From: Betaproteobacteria bacterium
GTDB lineage: Bacteria; Pseudomonadota; Gammaproteobacteria; Burkholderiales; Rhodocyclaceae
Direction: 5' to 3'
Length of the DNA stretch: 64,000 nucleotides
NCBI GenBank assembly: GCA_016234745.1
Contig: JACRAR010000004.1
Span: forward strand, 17,381-81,380
Part shown: positions 54,363 to 62,902 of the stretch, piece after piece
Numbering within the stretch: the first letter of the stretch is position 1
How the letters are laid out: each line of letters starts with the position of its first letter
Translations under genes and position numbers: made by a program
The notes under the pieces: model-generated
What the model saw: only the letters and a program-made list of their open reading frames with translations
Told to the model about the DNA's origin: nothing
The model's database searches: none

Positions 54363-55339
54363 GTTATCGTGAAGCGGTGGTCGCGGCCATCGCACAAGAA
54401 ATGCGGCGCGACGAGCGCGTCGTCTTCCTGGGAGAGGATGTCGCCGCAGCTGGTGGCTGCTTCAAGGCCACCGTCGGACTGCTGGAAGAGTTCGGCCCGA
54501 AGCGGGTCATCGACACACCCATTTCGGAGCAAGCCATCCTGGGCGCGGCCATGGGTGCGTCCTCGACCGGACTGCGGCCGATTGCCGAGATCATGTTTTC
54601 GGATTTTCTCGCCGTGTGCTGGGACTATATTGCCAACGAGATATCGAAAACGCGCTACATGACCAATGGTCAGTTTTCCTTCCCGCTGGTTATCCGTACA
54701 GCCAACGGCGCCGGTTCGCGTTTCGGCGCTCAACATTCGCAGAGCCTTGAGAATTGGGCAATGATGATCCCGGGCATCAAGGTGGTTGCACCCTCCTGTC
54801 CCGCCGATGTCAAGGGCTTGCTGGCAGCGGCGATCCGCGATCCCGACCCGGTTGTCTTCTTCGAGCACAAGTCCCTCTATGCGATGAAGGGCGAGGTCCC
54901 CGATGGCGAGTATGTAGACGAATTGGGCAAGGCCAAAGTACTGCGCGACGGCAAAGATATCACCATCATCGCCCTGGCCGCCATGGTGCCACGCTCACTC
55001 CTGGCGGCAGAGATTCTGCAAGCAGACGGGATTTCCGCGACGGTATTGGATCTGCGTTCGCTGGTGCCACTCGACATGCAGACCATCATCCGGGAGACCG
55101 TTAAGACCGGCCGGGTGTTTACCGTCGAAGAAAACCCCCGTTTATGCGGCTGGGGCGCAGAGATTTCCTCTTTGATCACGGAAGAGTGCTTCTTCGATCT
55201 CGACCAACCCGTGGTGCGCATCACGACGCCGCACATCCCGCTGCCCGCAACCGATGGCCTCGAAGATGCAGTGATTCCGTCGGTAGACCGGATCGTCGCA
55301 GAGATTCGCCGGTCAGTGGATTTCAGGCCCAGGATCTAA
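54350..55339 (+). CDS. 2-oxoacid dehydrogenase E1 component, beta subunit
   Basis: 329 residues. GTG start at 54350 with GGAGG six bases upstream, overlapping the alpha gene by 13 bp. Transketolase-like pyrimidine domain (FLGEDVAAAGGCFKAT, DTPISEQAILGAAMGAS) and C-terminal domain (VLDLRSLVPLDMQTI, VEENPRLCGWGAEI). Pairs with the alpha subunit to form the a2b2 E1 that decarboxylates the oxoacid and transfers the acyl group to lipoamide. Confidence 0.93.
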   Translation: MAELSYREAVVAAIAQEMRRDERVVFLGEDVAAAGGCFKATVGLLEEFGPKRVIDTPISEQAILGAAMGASSTGLRPIAEIMFSDFLAVCWDYIANEISKTRYMTNGQFSFPLVIRTANGAGSRFGAQHSQSLENWAMMIPGIKVVAPSCPADVKGLLAAAIRDPDPVVFFEHKSLYAMKGEVPDGEYVDELGKAKVLRDGKDITIIALAAMVPRSLLAAEILQADGISATVLDLRSLVPLDMQTIIRETVKTGRVFTVEENPRLCGWGAEISSLITEECFFDLDQPVVRITTPHIPLPATDGLEDAVIPSVDRIVAEIRRSVDFRPRI

Positions 55340-55342
55340 CAA

Positions 55343-56791
55343 ATGGAAATTAGCCTGAACAGCATCGGCAAGGACCTGTACATCGACGGCAAGTGGCAAA
55401 CTGGAACGGACGGCCGGTATTTTGACGTCATCAACCCGGCGACCGAGGAAGTGCTCGCAAGCGTAGCCGATGGCAGCGTCGAGGACGGTCTGGATGCCGT
55501 CGCCGCAGCGTACCAGGCAGGTCCCGCCTGGGCTGCGACGCCTCCGCGACAGCGCGGTGAGTTACTGCGCCGCGCCTATGAACTGATGATTTCCAACAAG
55601 GAAGGTCTGGCGCGCCTGATCACGCAGGAGAGTGGCAAAGCGATCGCCGAGGCACGTGGCGAGGTTGTCTACGCAGCAGAATTTCTGCGTTGGTTCGGTG
55701 AAGAAGCGGTGCGCAGCCTCGGCGAGATTTCCACTTCTCCCGGCGGCGCCAACCGTATCATCGTTATCCGTCAACCCATTGGCGTGGCGGTGTTCGTCAC
55801 ACCCTGGAACTTCCCGGCGGCGATGGCCACGCGCAAAATCGGTCCGGCCCTTGCCGCCGGCTGCACCGTGGTACTCAAACCGGCCAAGGAAACACCCCTG
55901 ACCGCTTTGGCCATGGCCTCCATTTTTGAACAGGCGGGCGTGCCGCCCGGGGTGGTCAATGTGCTGCCGACACGGCGCACCGCCAAGGCGATCGAGGCCA
56001 TGCTGAACGACTCGCGCGTGCGCAAATTATCCTTCACGGGCTCGACCGAAATCGGCCGCGTGCTGTTGGCGCAGGCAGCGCAGACTATCGTCAAGTGCTC
56101 GATGGAACTCGGCGGCAATGCGCCATTCATCGTGTTTGCCGATGCCGACATCGAAGCCGCAGTAGCGGCGGCGATGGTGGCCAAGATGCGCAACGGCGGC
56201 GAGTCTTGCACGGCAGCCAACCGCTTCTATGTCGAGAAACCGGTCGCGGAGGAATTCACCCGGCGCTTTGTTGACGCCATGACCAAGATCAGGATGGGCA
56301 ACGGGCTGGATGAGAACATGCAGCTGGGCGCCATGGTCAACGCCAACACCCGCGACAAGATTGCCGAGCTGGTGGATGACGCCGTCGCGCATGGCGCCAA
56401 GCTGCGCACCGGCGGCAAGATTCCTGCAGGCAAAGGCTACTTTTATCCGGCGACGGTGCTCTCCGACGTGGCACACGACGCCCGTGTTCTGAAGGAAGAA
56501 ATTTTCGGTCCGGTTGCACCCATTGCCACTTTCACCAGCGAGGATGAAGTCATCGCCCTGGCCAACGATACGGAAATGGGCCTGGTTTCCTTCGTGCATA
56601 CGCGAGATCTCGCAAAGGCTCTGCGTGTCGCGGAGAAGATTGAATCGGGCATGGTGGGAATCAACCGCGGCATCGTCGCCGATCCCGCCGCACCATTTGG
56701 CGGCTGGAAACAAAGCGGTGTCGGGCGCGAAGGCGCTCATGACGGCCTGCTCGAATATCTCGAATCAAAATATATCGCCGTCACTTGGTGA
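55343..56791 (+). CDS. NAD(P)-dependent aldehyde dehydrogenase, succinate-semialdehyde-dehydrogenase-like
   Basis: 482 residues. The catalytic Cys is in NGGESCTAANRF, the Glu in KCSMELGGNAPF, the cofactor motif FTGSTEIGR and the oxyanion Asn in TPWNFPAAM. Similar to GabD/SSADH enzymes. The gene is inserted between E1-beta (3 bp) and E2 (9 bp) of the dehydrogenase operon, an unusual place. It may oxidise an aldehyde arising from non-oxidative decarboxylation of the same oxoacid, for example phenylacetaldehyde (inference). Confidence 0.92.
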   Translation: MEISLNSIGKDLYIDGKWQTGTDGRYFDVINPATEEVLASVADGSVEDGLDAVAAAYQAGPAWAATPPRQRGELLRRAYELMISNKEGLARLITQESGKAIAEARGEVVYAAEFLRWFGEEAVRSLGEISTSPGGANRIIVIRQPIGVAVFVTPWNFPAAMATRKIGPALAAGCTVVLKPAKETPLTALAMASIFEQAGVPPGVVNVLPTRRTAKAIEAMLNDSRVRKLSFTGSTEIGRVLLAQAAQTIVKCSMELGGNAPFIVFADADIEAAVAAAMVAKMRNGGESCTAANRFYVEKPVAEEFTRRFVDAMTKIRMGNGLDENMQLGAMVNANTRDKIAELVDDAVAHGAKLRTGGKIPAGKGYFYPATVLSDVAHDARVLKEEIFGPVAPIATFTSEDEVIALANDTEMGLVSFVHTRDLAKALRVAEKIESGMVGINRGIVADPAAPFGGWKQSGVGREGAHDGLLEYLESKYIAVTW

Positions 56792-56800
56792 GGATCAAAT

Positions 56801-58081
56801 ATGAACGTAATCATGCCGCAGTTGGGAGAAACCGTGCTGGAAGGCATCGTTGCCAACTGGTACAAGAAAGTTGGCGACAAGGTGCAGGCCGATGAGTCGC
56901 TGTTCGATGTGGAAACCGATAAGGTCACGAGCGAAATTCCGGCACCGGTGACCGGTGTCGTGACGGAAATCCGCGTAGCCGCGGGTACGACAGTGAAGGT
57001 CGGCACCGTGCTGGCCGTCATCACTGCCGAAGGCGAGGTCTCAGTGGCGGTCCCTGCCGCCAGGCCTGCAGCGGCTCCGACAAACATCGCCGCAACGCCT
57101 GTCAAACCAGCCGCCCGGATCAGTCTTGCTGCCGCGATGGACAGTCCGGCACGACTCACGACCGCCAACGGAAAACCCAGGCTATCCCCGGTGGTTCGAC
57201 GCCTGCTTGGCGAAAACGGCCTTACCCCGGAACAAATCAATGGAACGGGCAACAATGGCCGCATCACCCGCGAGGATGTGCTCGACTTCCTGACCAGTCC
57301 GCGGTCGCCCGCTGCCGCCTCAGTTCTGCCCAGCCATGTTTCAGCAACTGTGCCAACAATCAGCGCAGGCGATGACGATCGGGTGCTGCCGCTGAACAGA
57401 GTCCGTCGTGCCACAGCCAGTCATATGGTGCACTCCAAGACCATTGCGCCGCATGCAGTGCAAGCGGTTGAGGTGGACTTTCATGCCGTCGATAAAGTAC
57501 GGCAGGCAATCGGTACGGAATGGAAAGAACGCGAGGGATATTCACTCACATACCTGCCCTTCATTGCCCGCGCCGTCTGCGAAGCCATCGCCAAGTACCC
57601 CCAGATCAACTCGAGTTTCGGCAACGACGAACTGATTGTGCACAAGCGTGTTCATCTGGGCATTGCCGTCGATGTGAATTTCGAGGGACTCCTGGCAACA
57701 GTGATTCGGGATGCGCACCACAAGAATCTGCGTGGCCTGGCGGCGGAAATCAGCCGGCTCGCGGCGGCGGCTCGAAAGAACCAGCTCAAGCCCGACGAAG
57801 TCTCTGGCGGAACTTACACCATCTCCAACTCTGGCACGTTCGGCACGCTATTCAGCACATCCATCATCAACCAGCCGCAAGCGGCGATTCTTTCGGCTGA
57901 CGGCGTGCGCAAGAAACCGGTGGTGATCGAAGGACCTGAGGGGGACGTGATCGCCATCCGCCCGGTCGGCATACTGGCGCAATCCTTTGACCATCGCGCC
58001 TTCGACGGTGCCTACTCGGCATCCTTCCTGCGCTGCCTCAAGGAAACCATCGAGAACCGCGACTGGCTGAACGAACTATGA
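56801..58081 (+). CDS. Dihydrolipoamide acyltransferase (E2)
   Basis: 426 residues. One lipoyl domain at the N-terminus (lipoyl-Lys in VETDKVTSEIPAP, near residue 42), an Ala/Pro linker, a peripheral-subunit-binding domain (SPVVRRLLGENGL...GRITREDVL, about 128-165), a second linker and the catalytic domain ending with QSFDHRAFDGAYS, which carries the His and Asp of the acyltransferase site. Single lipoyl E2 proteins are typical of succinyl/branched-chain/acetoin-type complexes. Coupled to E3 by ATGA. Confidence 0.94.
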   Translation: MNVIMPQLGETVLEGIVANWYKKVGDKVQADESLFDVETDKVTSEIPAPVTGVVTEIRVAAGTTVKVGTVLAVITAEGEVSVAVPAARPAAAPTNIAATPVKPAARISLAAAMDSPARLTTANGKPRLSPVVRRLLGENGLTPEQINGTGNNGRITREDVLDFLTSPRSPAAASVLPSHVSATVPTISAGDDDRVLPLNRVRRATASHMVHSKTIAPHAVQAVEVDFHAVDKVRQAIGTEWKEREGYSLTYLPFIARAVCEAIAKYPQINSSFGNDELIVHKRVHLGIAVDVNFEGLLATVIRDAHHKNLRGLAAEISRLAAAARKNQLKPDEVSGGTYTISNSGTFGTLFSTSIINQPQAAILSADGVRKKPVVIEGPEGDVIAIRPVGILAQSFDHRAFDGAYSASFLRCLKETIENRDWLNEL

Positions 58082-59484
58082 GCGACCTGACCACGGATGT
58101 CGTCGTACTCGGCGCCGGGCCAGGAGGCTACACGGCGGCTTTCCGCGCCGCCGACCTCGGCAAGAAAGTCGTGCTGATCAACCGCAACACCACCCTCGGC
58201 GGTGTCTGCCTCAATGTCGGTTGCATTCCGTCGAAAGCCCTGCTGCATGTCGCCAAGGTGATCACTGAAGCGGCGGATACGCCCGGCGTACATTTCGCCA
58301 AACCGCAAATCGACCTGACTGCCTTGCGCAACTGGAAGGATTCGGTCGTCGCCAAGCTGACCAAAGGGCTGGCGGCGCTGGCAAAGCAGCGCAAGGTCAC
58401 CGTAGTCACAGGCCTGGCGCAGTTCACCTCTCCCAAATCTATCCACGTCGAAACTTCTGCGGGCCCGCAGACCGTCAACTTCGACAACGCCATCATCGCC
58501 GCAGGCTCGTCGGTGACCAAGATTCCCGGATTTCCCTACGAAGATCCGCGCCTCATCGATTCGACCGGTGCACTCGCGCTGCCCGACGTTCCCGCCAGAT
58601 TGCTGGTGATCGGCGGCGGCATCATCGGTCTGGAAATGGCCACGGTCTATCACGCGCTGGGTTCGAAAGTCAGCGTAGTCGAATTGATGGATCAGTTGAT
58701 GCCCGGGGCCGACGCAGATCTGGTCAAACCGCTCGCCGCGCGGCTCAAGAGGCAGTACGAGCAGATCCTCCTGAAGACCAAGGTAACCAAGCTGGAGCCC
58801 TTGCGCGAAGGGATACGCGCCTCATTTGCAGGTCCCGACACCCCACCACCCAAAATCTACGATCGCGTGCTCATCGCCGTCGGACGCCAGCCCAACGGCC
58901 GTGCCATCAATGCCGAAGCAGCCGGTGTTGCAGTGGATCAGCACGGCTTCATCCACGTTGACACGCAGATGCGCACCAATGTGCCGCACATTTTCGCCAT
59001 CGGCGACATCTGCGGCGAACCCATGCTGGCGCACAAGGCCACACATGAGGGCAAGATCGCCGCCGAAGTCATTGCCGGTCACAAGGTGAGCTTCGCGGCC
59101 CGCACCATTCCTTCCGTCGCCTACACTGACCCGGAAATTTCCTGGATGGGGGTCACGGAATCAGCCGCAATCAAGCAGGGGCTCAACTTCGAAAAAGCAG
59201 TATTCCCCTGGGCCGCCTGTGGCCGCGCGCTGGCTTCGGGGCGCGATGAAGGCATCACCAAGCTGATCATCGACAAAAAGACCCGACGCATCATTGGCGC
59301 CGGCATAGTCGGTGTCGGTGCAGGTGAACTGATCGCCGAAACGGTGGTGGCAATGGAGATGGATGCCGAAGCCGGCGACCTGGCTCTGGCGATACACCCG
59401 CATCCCACCTTGTCCGAAACCCTGGCACTGGCTGCCGAAATTGCCGAAGGCACGATCACCGACCTCTATCTGCCCAAGAAATGA
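58078..59484 (+). CDS. lpdA: Dihydrolipoamide dehydrogenase (E3)
   Basis: 468 residues. FAD motif VVVLGAGPGGYTAAFRAA, redox-active disulfide GGVCLNVGCIPSKALL, NAD motif LLVIGGGIIGLEMATVY and the C-terminal His-Glu pair in AIHPHPTLSE. Re-oxidises the lipoyl groups of E2 with NAD+. It is the last gene of the operon and is followed by a strong intrinsic terminator before the aldehyde:ferredoxin oxidoreductase gene. Confidence 0.95.
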   Translation: MSDLTTDVVVLGAGPGGYTAAFRAADLGKKVVLINRNTTLGGVCLNVGCIPSKALLHVAKVITEAADTPGVHFAKPQIDLTALRNWKDSVVAKLTKGLAALAKQRKVTVVTGLAQFTSPKSIHVETSAGPQTVNFDNAIIAAGSSVTKIPGFPYEDPRLIDSTGALALPDVPARLLVIGGGIIGLEMATVYHALGSKVSVVELMDQLMPGADADLVKPLAARLKRQYEQILLKTKVTKLEPLREGIRASFAGPDTPPPKIYDRVLIAVGRQPNGRAINAEAAGVAVDQHGFIHVDTQMRTNVPHIFAIGDICGEPMLAHKATHEGKIAAEVIAGHKVSFAARTIPSVAYTDPEISWMGVTESAAIKQGLNFEKAVFPWAACGRALASGRDEGITKLIIDKKTRRIIGAGIVGVGAGELIAETVVAMEMDAEAGDLALAIHPHPTLSETLALAAEIAEGTITDLYLPKK

Positions 59485-59543
59485 ACGCTGGCCAAGCATG
59501 TCGTCGCAGTTGTTGTCTCCTCCCACCCCAAATGTTCGGGGTT

Positions 59544-59573
59544 TTCCCCGGGGTTATCCCCGGGGAATTTTTT
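59544..59573 (+). terminator. Strong intrinsic terminator between lpdA and AOR gene
   Basis: Perfect 10-bp stem TTCCCCGGGG (59544-59553) / CCCCGGGGAA (59558-59567), loop TTAT, followed at once by six T (59568-59573). It lies only 20 bp before the AOR start codon, inside what must be the AOR leader if that gene is transcribed from upstream, so it may act as an attenuator. Confidence 0.85.
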
Positions 59574-59592
59574 CTATTTTGAGGACCGATGT

Positions 59593-61494
59593 ATGGCTTA
59601 TGGTACAAGTGGAAAGATTCTGCGCATAGACTTGACGCAAGGATCAATTCAGGTCGCCCAATTCGATGAAGACTTCTATCGCCTTTATCCTGGCGGCAAG
59701 GCCCTGGCAGGTTACGTGTTGCTAAACGAACTCAGGCCAGGCACCGATGCGCTCTCTCCAGAAAATGTTTTGGTCATTGCCAACGGCCTGCTCACCGGTG
59801 CGCCTTTTTCCGCCACGACGCGCTTTACCATGGCGGCGCGTTCGCCTCTGACGGGCTCCTATGGCGAATCAGAAGCCGGCGGCTATTGGGGGCCGGAGCT
59901 GAGAATGGCGGGCTTCGAGGCCATCATCATTACCGGTCGCGCTGAACACCCCGTATATATCTCAATTCACGATGACCAGGTCGAGCTGCGCGACGCCAAA
60001 ATATTGTGGGGCTACGAGCCTGAGGAAGTGCAAGCGAAAATCCGCACCGAGTTGGCGGATAAGCGTGTGCGTGTGCTGCAAATCGGCATCGGCGGCGAGA
60101 ATTGCGTGCGCTATGCGGCTGTCACCAACGAATTGCGCCATTTCAATGGACGCACCGGCATGGGCGCGGTGATGGGCTCGAAGAATCTGAAAGCCATTGC
60201 CGTGCGTGGTTCCGGGCGTTATCACGATCATGCGCATGACATCAAGCCGATCTCTGAAATCGGACGCGCCCTGGGCAAGCGCGTCAAGGATCATCCGCAG
60301 GCCTGGGATCTGCAAGTCAAGGGAACACCCGGTTTGGTGGGTGCCTTCAACACGGGAGGCTTCCTGCCCACCCGCAACTTTCGCCAAGGCGTTTTTGCAG
60401 GCGTCGACAACATCAAGTGGGAAGCCTACGAGAAGATCCTTTCGGATCGTCATACGTGCTACGCCTGTGCGATTCGCTGCAAGCGTGAGGTTAAAGTAGA
60501 CGACCGCTACCAGGTCAGCGCCGCCTATGGCGGGCCGGAATATGAGACGGTCGAGGGCTTTGGCGGCTATTGCGGCGTCGATGATTTGCAGGCGATCGCC
60601 AAGGCCAATGAACTTTGCAACCGCTTCACGCTCGACACCATCTCGACCAGTTCCACTATCGCCTTCGCCATGGAATGTTTTGAACACGGCTTGATCGGCC
60701 TGAAGGAAACCGGCGGGCTGAATCTGCGTTTTGGCAATGCCGAAGCCATGGTCAAGGTGGTCGAGTTGATCGCTAAACGCGAGGGAATCGGCAATCTGCT
60801 GGCGGAAGGAAGCAAGCGTGCGGCGCAAGCCATCGGTGGCGACGCTCATCTATACGCAATTCAGGTCAAGGGCATGGAACTGGCCATGCACGATCCACGC
60901 GGCAAGGTGGGTGTGGGTATCGGTTATTCAGTCGGTGAATACGGTGGTGATCATTTGTATACAATCCATGACACCCTGGTAGCTAACGCTGAATCAATCA
61001 CCTTCAAGGGGACCGAGCCTTTGGCAATTGCCGCACTGCCTCCGCGCGAGCTTGGCGCGGCCAAGGCACGCAACTATACGATCCTGGAAAATTGGACCAG
61101 CTTCGGCAAAGTGGTGGGACTGTGCTACTTCGGGCCAGCCCCACGCTCCTACATGCAGGTCGGCGAGGTTCTGGCAGTGGTCCGGGCGGCGACTGGTTGG
61201 GAAGATGTGACCGTCGACGACCTGCTACGCATCGGCGAGCGCGCCACCAACCTGGCGCGAGCGTTCAATGTCCTGAATGGATTCTCGCGCAAGGATGACA
61301 CCTTGCCGGAGCGCATGTTCCAGCCGGTGGAAGACGGCCCGATGGCCGGTGCCTCAATCGACAAGGAAGAGTTTCAGAAAACCTTGGACGAGGTGTATCG
61401 CCTGAAAGGTTGGAATCCCGACACCACCGCACCGTCACGTGACCGTCTGCGCGACCTCGACATCGAGTGGGTCGCGGATTTGTTAGGTGTCTAG
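59593..61494 (+). CDS. aor: Aldehyde:ferredoxin oxidoreductase, tungsten type
   Basis: 633 residues, typical length. Oxidises aldehydes to acids (or the reverse) with a W-bis-pyranopterin. Three Cys of the [4Fe-4S] cluster are in TCYACAIRCKREV (C-x2-C-x3-C), the fourth in VVGLCYFGPA. Pterin-binding segments TTRFTMAARSPLTGSYG and NGRTGMGAVMGSKNLKA are conserved. GAGGA precedes the ATG. In Aromatoleum the enzyme is part of an AorABC complex; no AorA-like ferredoxin or AorC-like flavoprotein gene is present here, so the electron partner is unclear. Confidence 0.93.
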   Translation: MAYGTSGKILRIDLTQGSIQVAQFDEDFYRLYPGGKALAGYVLLNELRPGTDALSPENVLVIANGLLTGAPFSATTRFTMAARSPLTGSYGESEAGGYWGPELRMAGFEAIIITGRAEHPVYISIHDDQVELRDAKILWGYEPEEVQAKIRTELADKRVRVLQIGIGGENCVRYAAVTNELRHFNGRTGMGAVMGSKNLKAIAVRGSGRYHDHAHDIKPISEIGRALGKRVKDHPQAWDLQVKGTPGLVGAFNTGGFLPTRNFRQGVFAGVDNIKWEAYEKILSDRHTCYACAIRCKREVKVDDRYQVSAAYGGPEYETVEGFGGYCGVDDLQAIAKANELCNRFTLDTISTSSTIAFAMECFEHGLIGLKETGGLNLRFGNAEAMVKVVELIAKREGIGNLLAEGSKRAAQAIGGDAHLYAIQVKGMELAMHDPRGKVGVGIGYSVGEYGGDHLYTIHDTLVANAESITFKGTEPLAIAALPPRELGAAKARNYTILENWTSFGKVVGLCYFGPAPRSYMQVGEVLAVVRAATGWEDVTVDDLLRIGERATNLARAFNVLNGFSRKDDTLPERMFQPVEDGPMAGASIDKEEFQKTLDEVYRLKGWNPDTTAPSRDRLRDLDIEWVADLLGV

Positions 61495-61725
61495 GTGAAG
61501 CTGCATCTCGGCAGCTATTTGAGCTGGTATGTCCCGCAACATCCCTCGCGGATGGAGATCAACCTGGACAAACCAATTCTCCTCGCAGAACTGGTGGCGC
61601 AACTCAAGTTGCCCGTTGAGGAAATTGCAATCGCCGCCGTGAATGGAACCCTGGTGTCCGTGCGGGAGGCTCAAATATCCGATGAAGATATTGTGGAGCT
61701 CCATCCACCCAACGGGGGAGGCTGA
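61495..61725 (+). CDS. MoaD/ThiS-family sulfur carrier protein
   Basis: 76 residues from a GTG immediately after the AOR stop. Beta-grasp protein ending in the Gly-Gly tail (HPPNGGG) that carries the thiocarboxylate. MoaD-like proteins beside AOR genes (AorD in Aromatoleum) probably supply dithiolene sulfur for the tungsten cofactor. Zero spacing implies tight coupling with AOR. Confidence 0.85.
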   Translation: MKLHLGSYLSWYVPQHPSRMEINLDKPILLAELVAQLKLPVEEIAIAAVNGTLVSVREAQISDEDIVELHPPNGGG

Positions 61726-61742
61726 TACAATAACAGCCAAGG

Positions 61743-61792
61743 AATCCAATCTCTTGCGCAACTTGGATTATTTGTCCATTTTGGACTACAAT
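61743..61792 (+). promoter_or_regulatory. Promoter and inverted repeats upstream of the TetR gene
   Basis: -35 TTGGAT (61763-61768) and -10 TACAAT (61787-61792) with an 18-bp spacer. Two inverted repeats overlap them: AATCCAA (61743-61749) with TTGGATT (61763-61769), and GTCCA (61774-61778) with TGGAC (61782-61786). Probably the regulator's own operator. Confidence 0.5.
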
Positions 61793-61824
61793 TCATTGCA
61801 AGATCTTCATCAGCCGAGACCCCC

Positions 61825-62544
61825 ATGAAAAGCCCTGAGCCTGCCCACCTCCCCGAAGACGAGGAAGTGGTTGTCAACCATCGCACCATCGTCGGACGCA
61901 ATCGCCGCGCCAAGACAGTCGCCAAGATTATCGAAGCCGCATTGCAGGTATTTGCGGAAAAGGGACGCGATGCTCCCGTCATCGACGATTTCATCAAGGC
62001 AGCCGGTATCGCCAGGGGAACGTTCTACAACTACTTCAAGAGCACCAGCGAGCTATTGCAGGCGACGTCAACCTGGCTGACCGATGACCTGGTCGAGTCC
62101 ATCGAACGCGAGATTCAAAGCATTCCCGATCCCGTCATACGCCACGGCATGGGTTGTCGCCTGTGGATGAGAAAAGCCGAGTCGGACCCGCCGTGGTGCG
62201 GCTTTGTCGCAAGCATTTGGTTTCGCGGCGGCTTCGCCCTAAAGGCGCCGCTACGCGATATCCGTCTGGGGATCAAGTCCGGCGGCTTCTCATGCGCAAA
62301 CGCCAACGTCGGTTACGATCTGGCCATGGGCACCATGCACCAGGGCATGATTCGCCTCATCGACTACCCAAACATGCCCCATCGCAAGAGCTACGGCGAC
62401 AAGATCGTACAGATCATCCTCCAGGGGCTGGGCGCAAGCCCAGCCAAGATCGAGGAAGCAATGAAATATCCCTTGCCCGACATGCGCCGCCCCACCAGGA
62501 CGGTTGGATTGGCCTCAGCTTATCCCTCGCCGTCCCGAGGTTAG
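61825..62544 (+). CDS. TetR-family transcriptional regulator
   Basis: 239 residues. The helix-turn-helix lies at about 35-80 (KIIEAALQVFAEKGRDAPVI, AAGIARGTFYNYFKS), after an unusually long acidic N-terminal extension. The ligand domain (from residue 85) is not assignable. It follows the AOR-MoaD pair by 99 bp with its own promoter and faces the monooxygenase/crotonase pair convergently; either side could be its target. Confidence 0.9.
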   Translation: MKSPEPAHLPEDEEVVVNHRTIVGRNRRAKTVAKIIEAALQVFAEKGRDAPVIDDFIKAAGIARGTFYNYFKSTSELLQATSTWLTDDLVESIEREIQSIPDPVIRHGMGCRLWMRKAESDPPWCGFVASIWFRGGFALKAPLRDIRLGIKSGGFSCANANVGYDLAMGTMHQGMIRLIDYPNMPHRKSYGDKIVQIILQGLGASPAKIEEAMKYPLPDMRRPTRTVGLASAYPSPSRG

Positions 62545-62556
62545 CAGGACGGAAGT

Positions 62557-62892
62557 TCAATTCGTACGGAGCGTACGGAAATGCGGCAGCGCCGAACAGA
62601 CGTGTAGCACGCGCTCTACCAGCGGCAGAATTTTCGGCATATATACGGTGGTAATGGCTTTGGCCTGGCGATGTTGATCCAGCGCCGCCTGTGTTGTCCA
62701 TCGCTCCACAACGATGATGGTTCCCGGCACAGTCTGAGATTCGAACGCTTCAAACCGTAAACAACCGGGCTCCTCCCGCGACAAGGCGACCTGTGTCGCC
62801 ATCAGTTCTCGCAGCTCTGGCAGGGAACTGACGTCTTTCGCCGTCAGAACCACCACCAGATCCACGACCGCATCAGGCTTTTCGGCAGACAT
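62557..62892 (-). CDS. ABM-domain protein, YgiN-like quinol monooxygenase family
   Basis: 111 residues from MSAEKPDAV at 62892; a frame open to 63021 runs into the upstream gene. A single antibiotic-biosynthesis-monooxygenase fold: VVDLVVVLTAKDVSSLPELR, SREEPGCLRFEAFES, IIVVERWTTQAALDQHRQ. Such small dimeric proteins oxidise quinols or other aromatics without cofactor, or only bind them. It is 10 bp downstream of the crotonase gene, clearly the same transcript. Confidence 0.88.
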   Translation of the reverse strand: MSAEKPDAVVDLVVVLTAKDVSSLPELRELMATQVALSREEPGCLRFEAFESQTVPGTIIVVERWTTQAALDQHRQAKAITTVYMPKILPLVERVLHVCSALPHFRTLRTN

Positions 62893-62902
62893 GGCGCTGC
62901 GC

